The notes under the pieces are model-generated. The model saw only the letters and a list, made by a program, of their open reading frames with translations. It did no database searches and was not told the DNA's origin. DNA of 64,000 bases from Rothia mucilaginosa (lineage in GTDB: Bacteria > Actinomycetota > Actinomycetes > Actinomycetales > Micrococcaceae), in contig NZ_AP014938.1 in NCBI RefSeq assembly GCF_001548235.1, positions 1,426,001-1,490,000 of the forward strand, in the 5' to 3' direction. This document shows, one piece after another, positions 52,328-61,355 of this stretch (positions within the stretch are counted from its first letter, which is position 1; each line of letters opens with the position of its first letter). Made by a program: the position numbers and the translations under genes.

Positions 52328-53641
52328 CTACAGCACCGGAATAATCGGCACCCGAGCCCCCACCTCGTGGGCAGAACCCCGAACCGAAGAATCATCCAAC
52401 ACGGCACAATGAGTAGCCGCCGCCAACGACGACAACATATGCGACGCCGACTTCGGCAGAGGATACGCCACACCATCACGCACCGACACCGGAAGCAGAC
52501 GAACTCCCGCCGGCTTACGCAAAGTATCCACCGGCCCGCCCAAAACCGCCGAATCCAAATCAGGCAGTGGCATATTCCGCATACCAGCCAAAAGCGGCGG
52601 CAAATACGAATACAAAGCAGTGTACGCCGCCAAAGGATTACCCGGAAGACCCAACACAAAACGCTCACGACCAGAATTCGGGCCCGTCTCCGGAACCGGC
52701 AAACGCGCAGCCAGAGCCGGATGACCCGGACGCACATCCACCGACTCAAACAGGTACGTCGCACCCATATCGTTGAGCACCTTACGCACCAAATCAACAC
52801 CCGAGGTGCTCGACCCACCCGTAAACACCAACACACGAGCCGTCGACGTAGACAAGAACGTGCGGAACTCAGACTCAACATCCGCCAGACGAATCGAAGG
52901 GCGCGCCTCGCAGCCAGCAGAAATAATCGCATGCTCCATAAAGCCGCCAAACGCATCACGCACCTGACCCGGCGCAGGCACACCAAACGTAATGACCTCG
53001 TTACCCGTAAACGCGCAACGCACCGGAATCGGGGCGTACACCGGCAACTCATCAAAACCATTCGTGCCCAAGAACGCCGCCATACGCGCAGAAATACGGT
53101 CACCGTGGCGCGCCAACAACTCGCCACGCTCCAGCTCAGCACCGGCATGGCGAATATCAGCACCCACGGCTGGAGGCTCAAAACCCTCCGCCATATCCAG
53201 GTAATGAATGCTCGACGCAGTCTCCAAATGAGCAGCAACACCAGGGCGAGAAGAAGCCTCCGCACCCTCATACAGGCGCGAATGCTCCTCACGCACAATC
53301 GCCTCAGTGCCCTCAGGAATCAACCCGCCCGTCAGAATCGGGGTCGCCTCACCCGGAGCAATCGGAACCGTCAGACGGTGAATATTCGCGCGAGAATCCT
53401 CCGGGTACGCGGGGGTCACCAGACGCCACGGAGGCGCACCCGCCACAGCGTAACCGTCCATCGCCGAAGAGCTGTAGTGGGGTACCGGCATGACCGAATG
53501 AATATCAGCCGCCAAGTAGTGACCAATCGTCGCCAGCAACGGCAAAGACTCCGTCTTCACATGGTGAGCAATATCCAGGCCCTGCTCATGCAGAATCTGG
53601 CGGGCCTGGTACCACGAAACAGAAGGAATATGGTGAGACAT
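52328..53641 (-). CDS. moeA1: Molybdopterin molybdotransferase MoeA, divergent copy
   Basis: A 437-residue MoeA-type protein that inserts molybdate into adenylylated molybdopterin. SSSAMDGYAV near residue 54 corresponds to the domain I motif, AIVREEHSR near 112 and LVFTGGSSTSGVDLVRKVL near 262 (instead of the usual TGDEL), and LGLPGNPLAAY with the conserved PGNP near 325. It is less typical than the second MoeA at 58183. Alternative substrates or partners are possible, as in organisms with paired MoeA proteins. ATG 53641 is supported by GAGGT 6 bases upstream. Confidence 0.82.
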   Translation of the reverse strand: MSHHIPSVSWYQARQILHEQGLDIAHHVKTESLPLLATIGHYLAADIHSVMPVPHYSSSAMDGYAVAGAPPWRLVTPAYPEDSRANIHRLTVPIAPGEATPILTGGLIPEGTEAIVREEHSRLYEGAEASSRPGVAAHLETASSIHYLDMAEGFEPPAVGADIRHAGAELERGELLARHGDRISARMAAFLGTNGFDELPVYAPIPVRCAFTGNEVITFGVPAPGQVRDAFGGFMEHAIISAGCEARPSIRLADVESEFRTFLSTSTARVLVFTGGSSTSGVDLVRKVLNDMGATYLFESVDVRPGHPALAARLPVPETGPNSGRERFVLGLPGNPLAAYTALYSYLPPLLAGMRNMPLPDLDSAVLGGPVDTLRKPAGVRLLPVSVRDGVAYPLPKSASHMLSSLAAATHCAVLDDSSVRGSAHEVGARVPIIPVL

Positions 53642-53785
53642 CGTACCTCGTAAAAGTGTGTGCGGGACGCGCAACAGCGCGCGGGGCTCATAAAAACGCC
53701 ACATGTACACGGCATCTAGAGCAAAGACTTATCACCTAGGGTACTCGTAGTCAGGCTCTAATATCACACCGCGGTAGCTCGGCTG

Positions 53786-54529
53786 CTAATAACTCGACCA
53801 GAGCGAAGTCGTATAGCCGAGCGCCTGCGCCTGCTCCCAGGTATCAACATCGGCGGTGTCAGCGGCAGACATCTGAACCGCTGCGGGGTTCAAACGACGC
53901 AAAAAAGAACGAACAGAAGCGTCGGTGGTACCGGTCGAAAAGACCGAACGGATCGCCTCAAAACGGTAAATACCCACCAGCGGCTGATAGATGCCCTCAG
54001 CGACACCCCAAAAACCTGCAGACGATTCAGAACCCTCAGATGCTTCAAAACCGGCGGGCGCTTCAGAATCGGTGGGGGAGAAGTCCGCCGCATGCTCAGC
54101 ACACGTCTGCTCAACGCCCCGCGCCGCAGCAATCAGCTGCTGAACCGCCGGGGCAATACGCGGAGTATCCACACCCAAAATCAGGCACCATTCAGGCATG
54201 GGAGCCTGCGAGCGCTCGCAAGCCGCCGCAATATACTCCAGCCCGGCATGAATCGCCGCGGCAGGACCCGAAAACGGCGGATTCTCACGAGTACGCAACA
54301 CCTCAGGAGGCAACGGCAAGCTTTCAGGACCCACCACCACACGCGGGGATGCGGCGGCCACCGCCTCCAGGGCACAATCCAGCAGGGTACTCGTGCCATC
54401 AGACAGGGACGCCTTCGGCACGTGGTTCAGGCGGCGAGAAGCGCCTCCGGCAACAACGACCGCGGCGCACGAAAAATCGGCAGAGCCTTCCGCGGCAAGC
54501 TCAGAACCGGGCATCTTATCCGCCCGCAT
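53786..54529 (-). CDS. mobA: Molybdenum cofactor nucleotidyltransferase MobA-like
   Basis: A 247-residue NTP transferase. VVVAGGASRRLNHVPKASL near residue 23 is a variant of the usual LAGGxSxRMGxDK loop: the Lys is kept but the Gly before it is replaced and one residue is added. CLILGVDTPRIAP near 117 carries the metal-binding Asp. The middle (residues 140-165) has a Ser/Glu/Ala-rich insertion. In the standard pathway MobA adds GMP to the cofactor; this variant may also use CTP. The start overlaps the moaD stop (TAATG), so the two are translated together. Confidence 0.8.
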   Translation of the reverse strand: MRADKMPGSELAAEGSADFSCAAVVVAGGASRRLNHVPKASLSDGTSTLLDCALEAVAAASPRVVVGPESLPLPPEVLRTRENPPFSGPAAAIHAGLEYIAAACERSQAPMPEWCLILGVDTPRIAPAVQQLIAAARGVEQTCAEHAADFSPTDSEAPAGFEASEGSESSAGFWGVAEGIYQPLVGIYRFEAIRSVFSTGTTDASVRSFLRRLNPAAVQMSAADTADVDTWEQAQALGYTTSLWSSY

Positions 54530-54795
54530 TATCCACCCGCAAAGGGCGGCAGAATGTCCACACGGTCGGTATCCTGCAGGGGCGCCTGCGCATCAGAGCG
54601 GGCACCGTTGACCAGGAACGAGCACTGCTCCATGACCTGCGCGAGAGTCAGACCCGACGGGGTCGTACCCTCCAGGCTCTGACCCAGATGCTCAACCAGC
54701 GCGCCAAGAGTCGCAGACGACAGCTGCGCCAGGGGCACCGACAGCTGCGCGGTACCCGCCGCAGAACGCGCGGCAGCGAAAAAATGAACCTGCAT
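54529..54795 (-). CDS. moaD: Molybdopterin synthase small subunit MoaD (ThiS/MoaD fold)
   Basis: An 88-residue ubiquitin-like sulfur carrier. It begins QVHFFAAARSAAG, has CSFLVNGARSDAQAPLQDTDRVDILPPFAGG at the end and finishes in Gly-Gly, which is adenylylated by MoeB and then carries the thiocarboxylate to molybdopterin synthase. GAGGAG upstream of ATG 54795 sets the start. The stop overlaps the mobA start by one base. Length and end are typical. Confidence 0.9.
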   Translation of the reverse strand: MQVHFFAAARSAAGTAQLSVPLAQLSSATLGALVEHLGQSLEGTTPSGLTLAQVMEQCSFLVNGARSDAQAPLQDTDRVDILPPFAGG

Positions 54796-54897
54796 AATAC
54801 TCCTCAATCCTTACGTCAGGGGACAGCCGAAAATCACGGACGCAAGAGCCAGTAAAAAGCCTTATCCGTGCATCTTCGGCTGAGAACAGCGGCTTCC

Positions 54898-56109
54898 TTA
54901 GCCACCAATAGCGCTCATCGAGCGGCTCGCCTTGGCGAACTCCTCAATATCGAAGTCAGCGTCTTCCTTACCGTGGGCGCGCGGCTTAAACCACATGCCC
55001 TCACGCCAACGCAGAGCCAGCTGCTTATCGTCAGCGCCAGAACGCAGAAGCTGCATCAAATCAGTCTCGGTGTCAGAGAACAGGCAGGAACGGATCTTGC
55101 CGTCCGCGGTCAGACGGGTGCGGGTGCATGCACCGCAGAACGACTCCGTGACCGAGGCGATAATACCCACACGGCCCAGCGACTCGGTACCGTCAACCGG
55201 GAAGCCAGCCTCATCCAGGGCAGTACCGAGCGGGTACACCTCCCACAGCTGGGCGGGGGAGTCGCCACGCGCCTCCGACACCGAACCCAGAACATACTCA
55301 GCTGACAGCTTCTCGCGAATCTCAGCGGCAGTAATCGTGCCCTCGCGGGTCCAGCGGTTATCGGCATCCAGCGGCATCTGCTCAATGAAACGCAACTGAT
55401 AGCCGCCCGCCAATGCCCAGCGCAGAAGCTCCGGAGCCTGGTCATCATTCAGACCCGGCATCAGCACAGCATTAATCTTGATGGGCCACAGGCCAGCCTC
55501 CGCGGCACCGTCAATACCCTTGAGCACGGCGTCGAGCTTGTCACGGCGGGTCAGTTCGGCAAAGGTTTCGCGGCAAATCGTATCCAGAGAAACATTGATG
55601 CGGGTCAGGCCAGCCTCCGCCAGGGCTGCGGCACGCTTCTCCAAACCAATACCGTTCGTCGTAATAGCAAGCGGAACATCCGGATGCGCCTGGTGGATGC
55701 GGGAAATAATGTCCACTAGATCGGCGCGCACCAGCGGCTCACCACCGGTAAAGCGGATCTCCTCAACGCCCAGCTCAGTAATCGCAATGTCGGCAAGGCG
55801 CGCAATCTCCTCGGCGGAGAGCAGATTTTCCTTCGGGAGCCACTGCAAACCGTCCGCCGGCATGCAATAAATGCAACGAAGATTACATTTATCGGTCAGA
55901 GAGATACGCAGGTCCGTTGCCACGCGACCCCAACGGTCCAAGAGCGGACCGCTATTCGTAATATTCGGGAGTTTACGCTGGGCCTTTACGCCACTCTCAG
56001 ATTTTTGGGGCGTCACAAAAGCAGCCCCGTTATCCTCCGCAGAAGATAAGGTGCTTAACATTGGGCCCGCAATGAGCTCAGAAGAGGCCGAATTCGCCGT
56101 GTACGCCAT
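54898..56109 (-). CDS. moaA: GTP 3',8-cyclase MoaA
   Basis: A 403-residue radical SAM enzyme that starts molybdenum cofactor synthesis from GTP. LRISLTDKCNLRCIYCMP near residue 69 has the CxxxCxxC cluster; RFTGGEPLVRADLV follows; the second [4Fe-4S] cluster is in FCGACTRTRLTADGKIRSCLF near 320; and it ends SAIGG, with the Gly-Gly tail important for MoaA activity. A 40-residue N-terminal extension is unusual but common in actinobacteria. It is divergent from modA and leads the leftward moaA-moaD-mobA-moeA1 group. Confidence 0.94.
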   Translation of the reverse strand: MAYTANSASSELIAGPMLSTLSSAEDNGAAFVTPQKSESGVKAQRKLPNITNSGPLLDRWGRVATDLRISLTDKCNLRCIYCMPADGLQWLPKENLLSAEEIARLADIAITELGVEEIRFTGGEPLVRADLVDIISRIHQAHPDVPLAITTNGIGLEKRAAALAEAGLTRINVSLDTICRETFAELTRRDKLDAVLKGIDGAAEAGLWPIKINAVLMPGLNDDQAPELLRWALAGGYQLRFIEQMPLDADNRWTREGTITAAEIREKLSAEYVLGSVSEARGDSPAQLWEVYPLGTALDEAGFPVDGTESLGRVGIIASVTESFCGACTRTRLTADGKIRSCLFSDTETDLMQLLRSGADDKQLALRWREGMWFKPRAHGKEDADFDIEEFAKASRSMSAIGG

Positions 56110-56341
56110 GTAAAACCTATGTGGAAAATTTGCATATTTCAGGTGACAATATGATTATTCCATGTTCCGGCGCCCTGTACATAGTGTGTGCAGGGTAAGT
56201 TACAACTGCGCCACCGCAGACCACAGTGACAAAGCAATATTGCGTGCACAAGCTAGGGATGTACACGAAACGTCATACAAAGCCCACACATGGATGCACC
56301 TCACCACCGCAAGAGTACGAAACCAACCAAGGAAATACCTC

Positions 56342-57148
56342 ATGAAGACCCCCCTCGCAGCCCTTAGCGCGCTCGCTGCAGCAACTCTCGCACTGACCGG
56401 TTGTGGCGCAACGCAGAGCTCCTCTTCTGCCACTGCATCCGCATCGACCAGCAAGGCTGCCTCCGGCAAGATCGAAGTCTTCGCCGCAGCCTCCCTGAAC
56501 AATGCTGGCGCAGACCTCGAAAAGGCATACGAAGCCGCCAACCCCGGCGTGGACGTCACCTTCGTCTACGAAGGCTCCGCAAAGCTCGTCAACCAGATTG
56601 AGCAGGGCGCAACCCCCGACCTGCTCATCACCGCAGACACCAAGAACATGGACAAGGCAAAGAATCTCGACCAGTTCTCCAACTCCGAAACCAACGTTCT
56701 GGTCACCAATAAGCTCGTGCTCGTCACCGCCGAGGGCAACCCCGGCAAAATCAACAGCCTCGACGACCTCAAGACCACCGACGGCGTCGTCGCAGTCTGC
56801 AAAGAAGACGTCCCCTGCGGCACCATCGCCCACCAGGAACTGAAGAAGCACGACATCACCCTCAAGAACGCAACCACCGAAAGCAAGGTCACCGACGTAG
56901 CAACCAAGGTCACCACCGGTAACGCCGATGCAGGCTTCATCTACACCACCGACCTCGCCGCAGCCAAGAAGAAGGGCGTCAACCTCGGCTCGGTCGAGCT
57001 GACCGACGTGGAACGCAACGAATACCCCGCAGCGCTGAGCAAGACCGGCTCCTCCTCCGAAACCGCGAAGAAGTTCAACGAATGGCTGAAGAACTCCGAC
57101 GAGGCGAAGAAGATTCTCACCGAGTACGGCTTCAGCACCGCAAAGTAA
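56342..57148 (+). CDS. modA: Molybdate ABC transporter binding lipoprotein
   Basis: A 268-residue periplasmic-type binding protein anchored as a lipoprotein: signal peptide 1-20 and lipobox LTGC with Cys21. GKIEVFAAASLNNAGADLEKAY is the ModA N-terminus, FVYEGSAKLVNQIEQGATPDLL carries an oxyanion-binding Ser, and ADAGFIYTTDL is the later hinge motif. It captures molybdate or tungstate. ATG 56342 has AAGGAA 9 bases upstream. The 232 bases before it are the divergent moaA/modA promoter region, with a CCCTG/CAGGG stem near 56172-56194. Confidence 0.92.
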   Translation: MKTPLAALSALAAATLALTGCGATQSSSSATASASTSKAASGKIEVFAAASLNNAGADLEKAYEAANPGVDVTFVYEGSAKLVNQIEQGATPDLLITADTKNMDKAKNLDQFSNSETNVLVTNKLVLVTAEGNPGKINSLDDLKTTDGVVAVCKEDVPCGTIAHQELKKHDITLKNATTESKVTDVATKVTTGNADAGFIYTTDLAAAKKKGVNLGSVELTDVERNEYPAALSKTGSSSETAKKFNEWLKNSDEAKKILTEYGFSTAK

Positions 57149-57185
57149 TTCAACACACTAGGGAACAACCCGCGTCTCACCACCC

Positions 57186-58058
57186 ATGACAGACACTACC
57201 GCTACCCGCCGCAACGCCGGAACCTCACGCACACCCGGAAGCAGACTCTTCGCCTCCGTGCCCGTGCTCTTCCTGGTTCCGGCGTCGCTGGGTATTTTCC
57301 TCATTGCCGGACCGCTCCTCGGGCTCTTCCTCAACATCCCCTGGAGCCAGCTCGGCAGCATCTTCACCCCGCAGGTGCTCGGGGCGGCGAACCTCTCCCT
57401 CAGTACCGCCGCCGCCTCCACCCTCATCTGCGGGCTTCTTGGTGCGCCCCTGGCGCTCGTGCTCTCCAAAGTACTCAACCGCTCGCGGCTGCACCGGTTC
57501 GGGTCGGTCCTCTACGCCATCATCTACACCCCGGTGATTCTCTCTCCGGTTGTCTCCGGCCTCGGGCTACTCTTCTTCTGGGGACGCAAAGGCATGATTG
57601 GCACCTACCTCTACCAGTCGGGAATCTCTATTCCATTCACCCCCAACGCGGTGATTATCGCCCAGGTATTCGTCGCCCTACCCTTCTTCGTTGCCACTGC
57701 GGTCACCACCCTGCAGGCTATTCCCCGCGAATACGAAGAAATTGCCCTCGTCGAAGGCGCTAAACCCGCAGAAATCACCTTCAAAGTGCTACTGCCCCTC
57801 GCCGCGCCCGGCCTTGCCACCGCCTTCCTGCTCTCCTTCGCCCGTGCCCTCGGCGAATACGGCGCAACCGTCACCTTCGCCGGCAACGTGCAAGGCAAAA
57901 CCCAAACCATACCCCTCGCCATCGACCTGGCCATCAACAGCAGCGACATCCCCAGCGCCCTCGGAAGCGCCCTGATACTCATCAGCCTCTACCTAGGAAT
58001 CTTCGGGGTCCTCGGCCTAATCCGCGCCCTCAAAAAACTACGCGAAAGCACCCGATAA
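57186..58058 (+). CDS. modB: Molybdate ABC transporter permease
   Basis: A 290-residue permease of the ModB type with six helices. The cytosolic EAA loop EEIALVEGAKPAEITFKVLLPLA lies near residue 185 and contacts the ATPase. ARALGEYGATVTFAGN is the ModB-specific region after it. A 30-residue polar N-terminus precedes helix 1. It follows modA by 37 bases. The next gene is moeA, not modC, so no ATPase is encoded in this operon. Confidence 0.9.
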   Translation: MTDTTATRRNAGTSRTPGSRLFASVPVLFLVPASLGIFLIAGPLLGLFLNIPWSQLGSIFTPQVLGAANLSLSTAAASTLICGLLGAPLALVLSKVLNRSRLHRFGSVLYAIIYTPVILSPVVSGLGLLFFWGRKGMIGTYLYQSGISIPFTPNAVIIAQVFVALPFFVATAVTTLQAIPREYEEIALVEGAKPAEITFKVLLPLAAPGLATAFLLSFARALGEYGATVTFAGNVQGKTQTIPLAIDLAINSSDIPSALGSALILISLYLGIFGVLGLIRALKKLRESTR

Positions 58059-58182
58059 ACCACCCCGTCGCTTGCCCCGCACACCACCGGGAGCATACCG
58101 GTCCTTAGGCGAAACTGCATTTACCAGCCCACAAAAACACACCTACACTAGTCATAACCGCCGCCGCACGATTGGAACCGCC

Positions 58183-59562
58183 ATGATTTCCCCCGAATTC
58201 AACGGAACCCCCAGCACCGAGGAATACCGCGCGTACCTGGCGCTACTGCTGCGCGAAGTCTTCATCGGCACCGCAGAAACGGTTCCCCTCTACCATGCGG
58301 CAGGGCGCATCCTCGCCCAAGACGTCACCGCACGCATGGACGTACCCAGCTTCGACAACTCCCAGATGGACGGCTATGCCCTCACCGCCGAAGCTGCAGA
58401 ACGCGACGACCGCATCTTCACCGTCGGACGCGAAATCCCCGCCGGACGCCCCCTTCAGCGTTCCCGCTCCTCCAACGACCTGACCTACCCCATCATGACC
58501 GGTGCACCCATGCCCAAGGGCTACGACGCCGTCATCCCCGTCGAACAGTCCGAACGCATCGAGTACCCCGACCTGCCCGAATCCTTCGGCCGCCCCAGCG
58601 AAAAGGTCAAACTCGCCCCCGGCAAGCCTGGACAGTTTGTGCGCCGCCGCGGCGAAGACGTCGTCACCGGCCAGATCCTCGCACGCGCCGGCGAACGCAT
58701 CACCCCCGCCCTGCTTGGTGCGCTCGCATCCCAGGGCTATGCGCGCCTGACCGTCGCGGCGGGTCCCCGCGTGCTCGTGTGCACCGGCGGCGACGAGATC
58801 CTCTCCGGCGTTGAAGAAGACGGAAGCGCAACCACCCAGGAACTCGCCCAGGGCCAGATTTTTGACGCCAACGGCCCCATGCTCACCGCCATGCTCCGCG
58901 AAGACGGAGCGGAGGTGCGCCGCATCGCCATCGGCGACGACCCGATCGAGCTACTGCACCGCCTCGAAGCAGAGTACGAGAGCTTCAAACCGGACATCAT
59001 CATCACCTCCGGCGGTATTAGCCACGGTAAATACGAGGTGGTCCGCAACGCCATCGCCAAGGCACACGAAGCCGATATTCTGGTGCCCGTCTCCTGGTTT
59101 GGCCACGTCAGCCAGCAGCCCGGCGGCCCCCAGGGCGTGAACCTGCTCGACTTCAAGGGCCACCGCGTGCCCATGATTTCCTTCCCCGGAAACCCGGTGA
59201 GCACGCTCATCTCGTACGCACTGATTCTGCGCCCCTACCTGCGTGCCGGCGGCCCCTACGGCGTGCCCTACGCGATCGCCTCCGAACAGGCAACCTTGAA
59301 TAACGCACCGCGAGGCGTGCTCGTCACCGAAACCCCGCTCACCGCACCGGCGACTAAACGCCAGTTCCTGCGCGGCACCCTCGCCATGGTCGAGGTGGAA
59401 CCCGGAACCTACCGGGTGGAGCTCTACCCGGACGTCCTTTCAGGCTCGCACCTGCTGCACCGAGCCGCCCAGGCGGATGTGCTCATTGAGCTGGCGCCCG
59501 GAACCACCTACACCGGGGGAGAGGCAGTGCCCTACCACCGCATTCGTCTCACCGATAACTAA
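58183..59562 (+). CDS. moeA2: Molybdopterin molybdotransferase MoeA, typical copy
   Basis: A 459-residue Moe[16 protein letters not shown] near residue 63 is the canonical domain I motif, [21 protein letters not shown] near 108 the metal-binding stretch, [10 protein letters not shown] near 196, [21 protein letters not shown] near 270 and [18 protein letters not shown] near 328. These residues are closer to E. coli MoeA than those of the leftward copy. I use ATG 58183; upstream in-frame sequence is not needed. It lies 124 bases after modB. Confidence 0.9.
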   Translation: MISPEFNGTPSTEEYRAYLALLLREVFIGTAETVPLYHAAGRILAQDVTARMDVPSFDNSQMDGYALTAEAAERDDRIFTVGREIPAGRPLQRSRSSNDLTYPIMTGAPMPKGYDAVIPVEQSERIEYPDLPESFGRPSEKVKLAPGKPGQFVRRRGEDVVTGQILARAGERITPALLGALASQGYARLTVAAGPRVLVCTGGDEILSGVEEDGSATTQELAQGQIFDANGPMLTAMLREDGAEVRRIAIGDDPIELLHRLEAEYESFKPDIIITSGGISHGKYEVVRNAIAKAHEADILVPVSWFGHVSQQPGGPQGVNLLDFKGHRVPMISFPGNPVSTLISYALILRPYLRAGGPYGVPYAIASEQATLNNAPRGVLVTETPLTAPATKRQFLRGTLAMVEVEPGTYRVELYPDVLSGSHLLHRAAQADVLIELAPGTTYTGGEAVPYHRIRLTDN

Positions 59563-59669
59563 GCGAAACGTCCCCCCATTGTTCCTTGCGTGAACGACAA
59601 GGAATAATTGAGACTCACACTAGTAACGATTCGCGGCAGAAGAATACCGCGCAGAAGCCAGGAGAAACG

Positions 59670-60170
59670 ATGACCTCTACCTCGCAGCCCAACCAGGAAC
59701 TGACCCACGTGCGCGCCGACGGCTCGGCACACATGGTGGACGTTACGGAGAAGTCGGTCACTACCCGCACCGCCCTGGCCGAGGCAACCGTGCGCACCCG
59801 CGAAGACGTTATCGCCATGATTTTTGACGCTGACCTGCCCAAGGGTGACGCACTTCCGGTCGCACGTGTTGCCGGCATCATGGGCGCTAAGCGCACCCCG
59901 GAAATCATTCCCCTCTGCCACCCGCTGCCGCTGGGCAAGATCACGGTGGACTTTGAGCGCGGGACCGACTTCGTGCGTATTGAGGCGTCCGTGAAGACCC
60001 GCGGCGTCACCGGCGTAGAGATGGAGGCTCTCACCGCCGTCTCCTCGGCGGCGCTGACCGTTTTCGACATGATTAAGGCAGTCGATAAGCACGCCGTCAT
60101 TACCGATATCCGTGTCCTGGAGAAGAGCGGCGGCAAGTCCGGCGACTGGTCCGTCCGCGAGGACTCCTAA
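59670..60170 (+). CDS. moaC: Cyclic pyranopterin monophosphate synthase
   Basis: A 166-residue MoaC, the partner of MoaA that rearranges its product to cyclic pyranopterin monophosphate. [14 protein letters not shown] near residue 22, [18 protein letters not shown] near 71 (active-site His), [33 protein letters not shown] near 110 with the catalytic Lys. Length and motifs are typical. GGAGAAACG supports ATG 59670. It is followed 50 bases on by moaB. Confidence 0.95.
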   Translation: MTSTSQPNQELTHVRADGSAHMVDVTEKSVTTRTALAEATVRTREDVIAMIFDADLPKGDALPVARVAGIMGAKRTPEIIPLCHPLPLGKITVDFERGTDFVRIEASVKTRGVTGVEMEALTAVSSAALTVFDMIKAVDKHAVITDIRVLEKSGGKSGDWSVREDS

Positions 60171-60220
60171 GCTACGGCGGCACACCCCCGTCACCTGATA
60201 GATACAGAAAAGGAAAGCCA

Positions 60221-60739
60221 ATGAGTAGCGAAGACTACACTATGCCGGAGAACCTGACCGGCCTGGTCATTGTCGCCTCCACCCGCGCAGCCCGCGGCGT
60301 GTACGAGGATAAGTCCGGTCCCATCGCCGTGGAGTGGTTGCGCTCGCGCGGCTTCGACACCCCGGACGCTGTGGTCATCGAGGACCGCGATATTGTCGAG
60401 TACTTCAACACCCTGGTCACCGAGGGCAAGAAGAACGGTAACCTGCCGACGTTCATCCTGACCAGCGGCGGCACCGGCCTAAACTCTGACGACCAGACCG
60501 TGGAGGCGGTTCGTCCCCACCTGGATAAGGAAGTGCCCGGCATCATGCACGCCTTCTGGATGAACGGTCTGAAGAATGTTCCCTCGGCGGTGCTTTCACG
60601 CGGCATGGCGGGCGTGATTGACCGTACCTTCGTGATGACTCTGCCCGGTTCGCGCGGTGGCGTGAAGGACGGCGTGGCAACCCTCGATCCGCTTGTTGAG
60701 CACATTTGCCGTCAGATGGAGGACTACCATGACCACTAA
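60221..60739 (+). CDS. mog: MoaB/Mog-type molybdopterin adenylyltransferase
   Basis: A 172-residue protein of the MoaB/Mog family, which adenylylates molybdopterin. GLVIVASTRAARGVYEDKSGP near residue 12 is the N-terminal strand and loop; FILTSGGTGLNSDDQTVEAVRPHLDKEVPG near 78 is the MoCF signature; LSRGMAGVIDRTFVMTLPGSRGGVKDGVATL near 120 completes the site. AAAGGAAAG upstream supports ATG 60221. It overlaps moaE by 11 bases. Confidence 0.92.
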   Translation: MSSEDYTMPENLTGLVIVASTRAARGVYEDKSGPIAVEWLRSRGFDTPDAVVIEDRDIVEYFNTLVTEGKKNGNLPTFILTSGGTGLNSDDQTVEAVRPHLDKEVPGIMHAFWMNGLKNVPSAVLSRGMAGVIDRTFVMTLPGSRGGVKDGVATLDPLVEHICRQMEDYHDH

Positions 60740-61235
60740 GCCGCAGAAGGAAGAACCCTTGGATCATTCGGGCGCGCACGGTGCTGAGCCGAGCGGCTCG
60801 ACCGTGGTGTTCACCGATATTACGGAGGCGCCCCTGGAACCGCTGTACGCAGCGGCTAAGGCTGAGGTTATGACTGACGCCATGGGTGCCCTGGTAATTT
60901 TTGACGGCATTGTGCGCAACCATGATCACGGTAGCGCGGTGCGCGGGCTGTCTTACAGCGCGCATCCGCAGGCTCGTGAGTATATTGCCGAGGTTGCCGC
61001 TGAGGTTGCCGCCGAGCTGGATGGCGTGCGTCTGTGGGCTGTGCACCGCGTGGGTCCGATTGCTATTGGCGAGTCGGCTCTGACCGTGATGGCGGCGGCT
61101 GCTCACCGTGGTCGCGCGTTTGATGCCTGCGAGCTGGTGGCTGACCGGGTGAAGGCTCGCGTGCCGATTTGGAAGGAACAGGAACTGCTCGATGGAAGCA
61201 TCGAGTGGGTTGGCGTGGATACTTCGTCCGTCTAG
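60729..61235 (+). CDS. moaE: Molybdopterin synthase large subunit
   Basis: A 168-residue MoaE that, with MoaD thiocarboxylate, adds the dithiolene sulfurs. GALVIFDGIVRNHDHGSAVRGLSYSAHPQA is the substrate loop, VHRVGPIAIGESALTVMAAAAHRGRAFDACELVADRVKARVPIWKEQ carries the catalytic Lys residues, and ends with WVG. The N-terminus is polar and about 30 residues longer than in E. coli. ATG 60729 lies inside the 3' end of mog, so the two are coupled. Confidence 0.93.
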   Translation: MTTKPQKEEPLDHSGAHGAEPSGSTVVFTDITEAPLEPLYAAAKAEVMTDAMGALVIFDGIVRNHDHGSAVRGLSYSAHPQAREYIAEVAAEVAAELDGVRLWAVHRVGPIAIGESALTVMAAAAHRGRAFDACELVADRVKARVPIWKEQELLDGSIEWVGVDTSSV

Positions 61236-61355
61236 CCTTCTGAATATTCTGAATATAAGCCTGTCAGGGGGATTTCTCTCGGGCAGGCTTATTCTCCTTG
61301 AAGCTTGGACCCCTAAAATTCAAACCATCTCTACTATTTGATGCGAGGAACCCCT

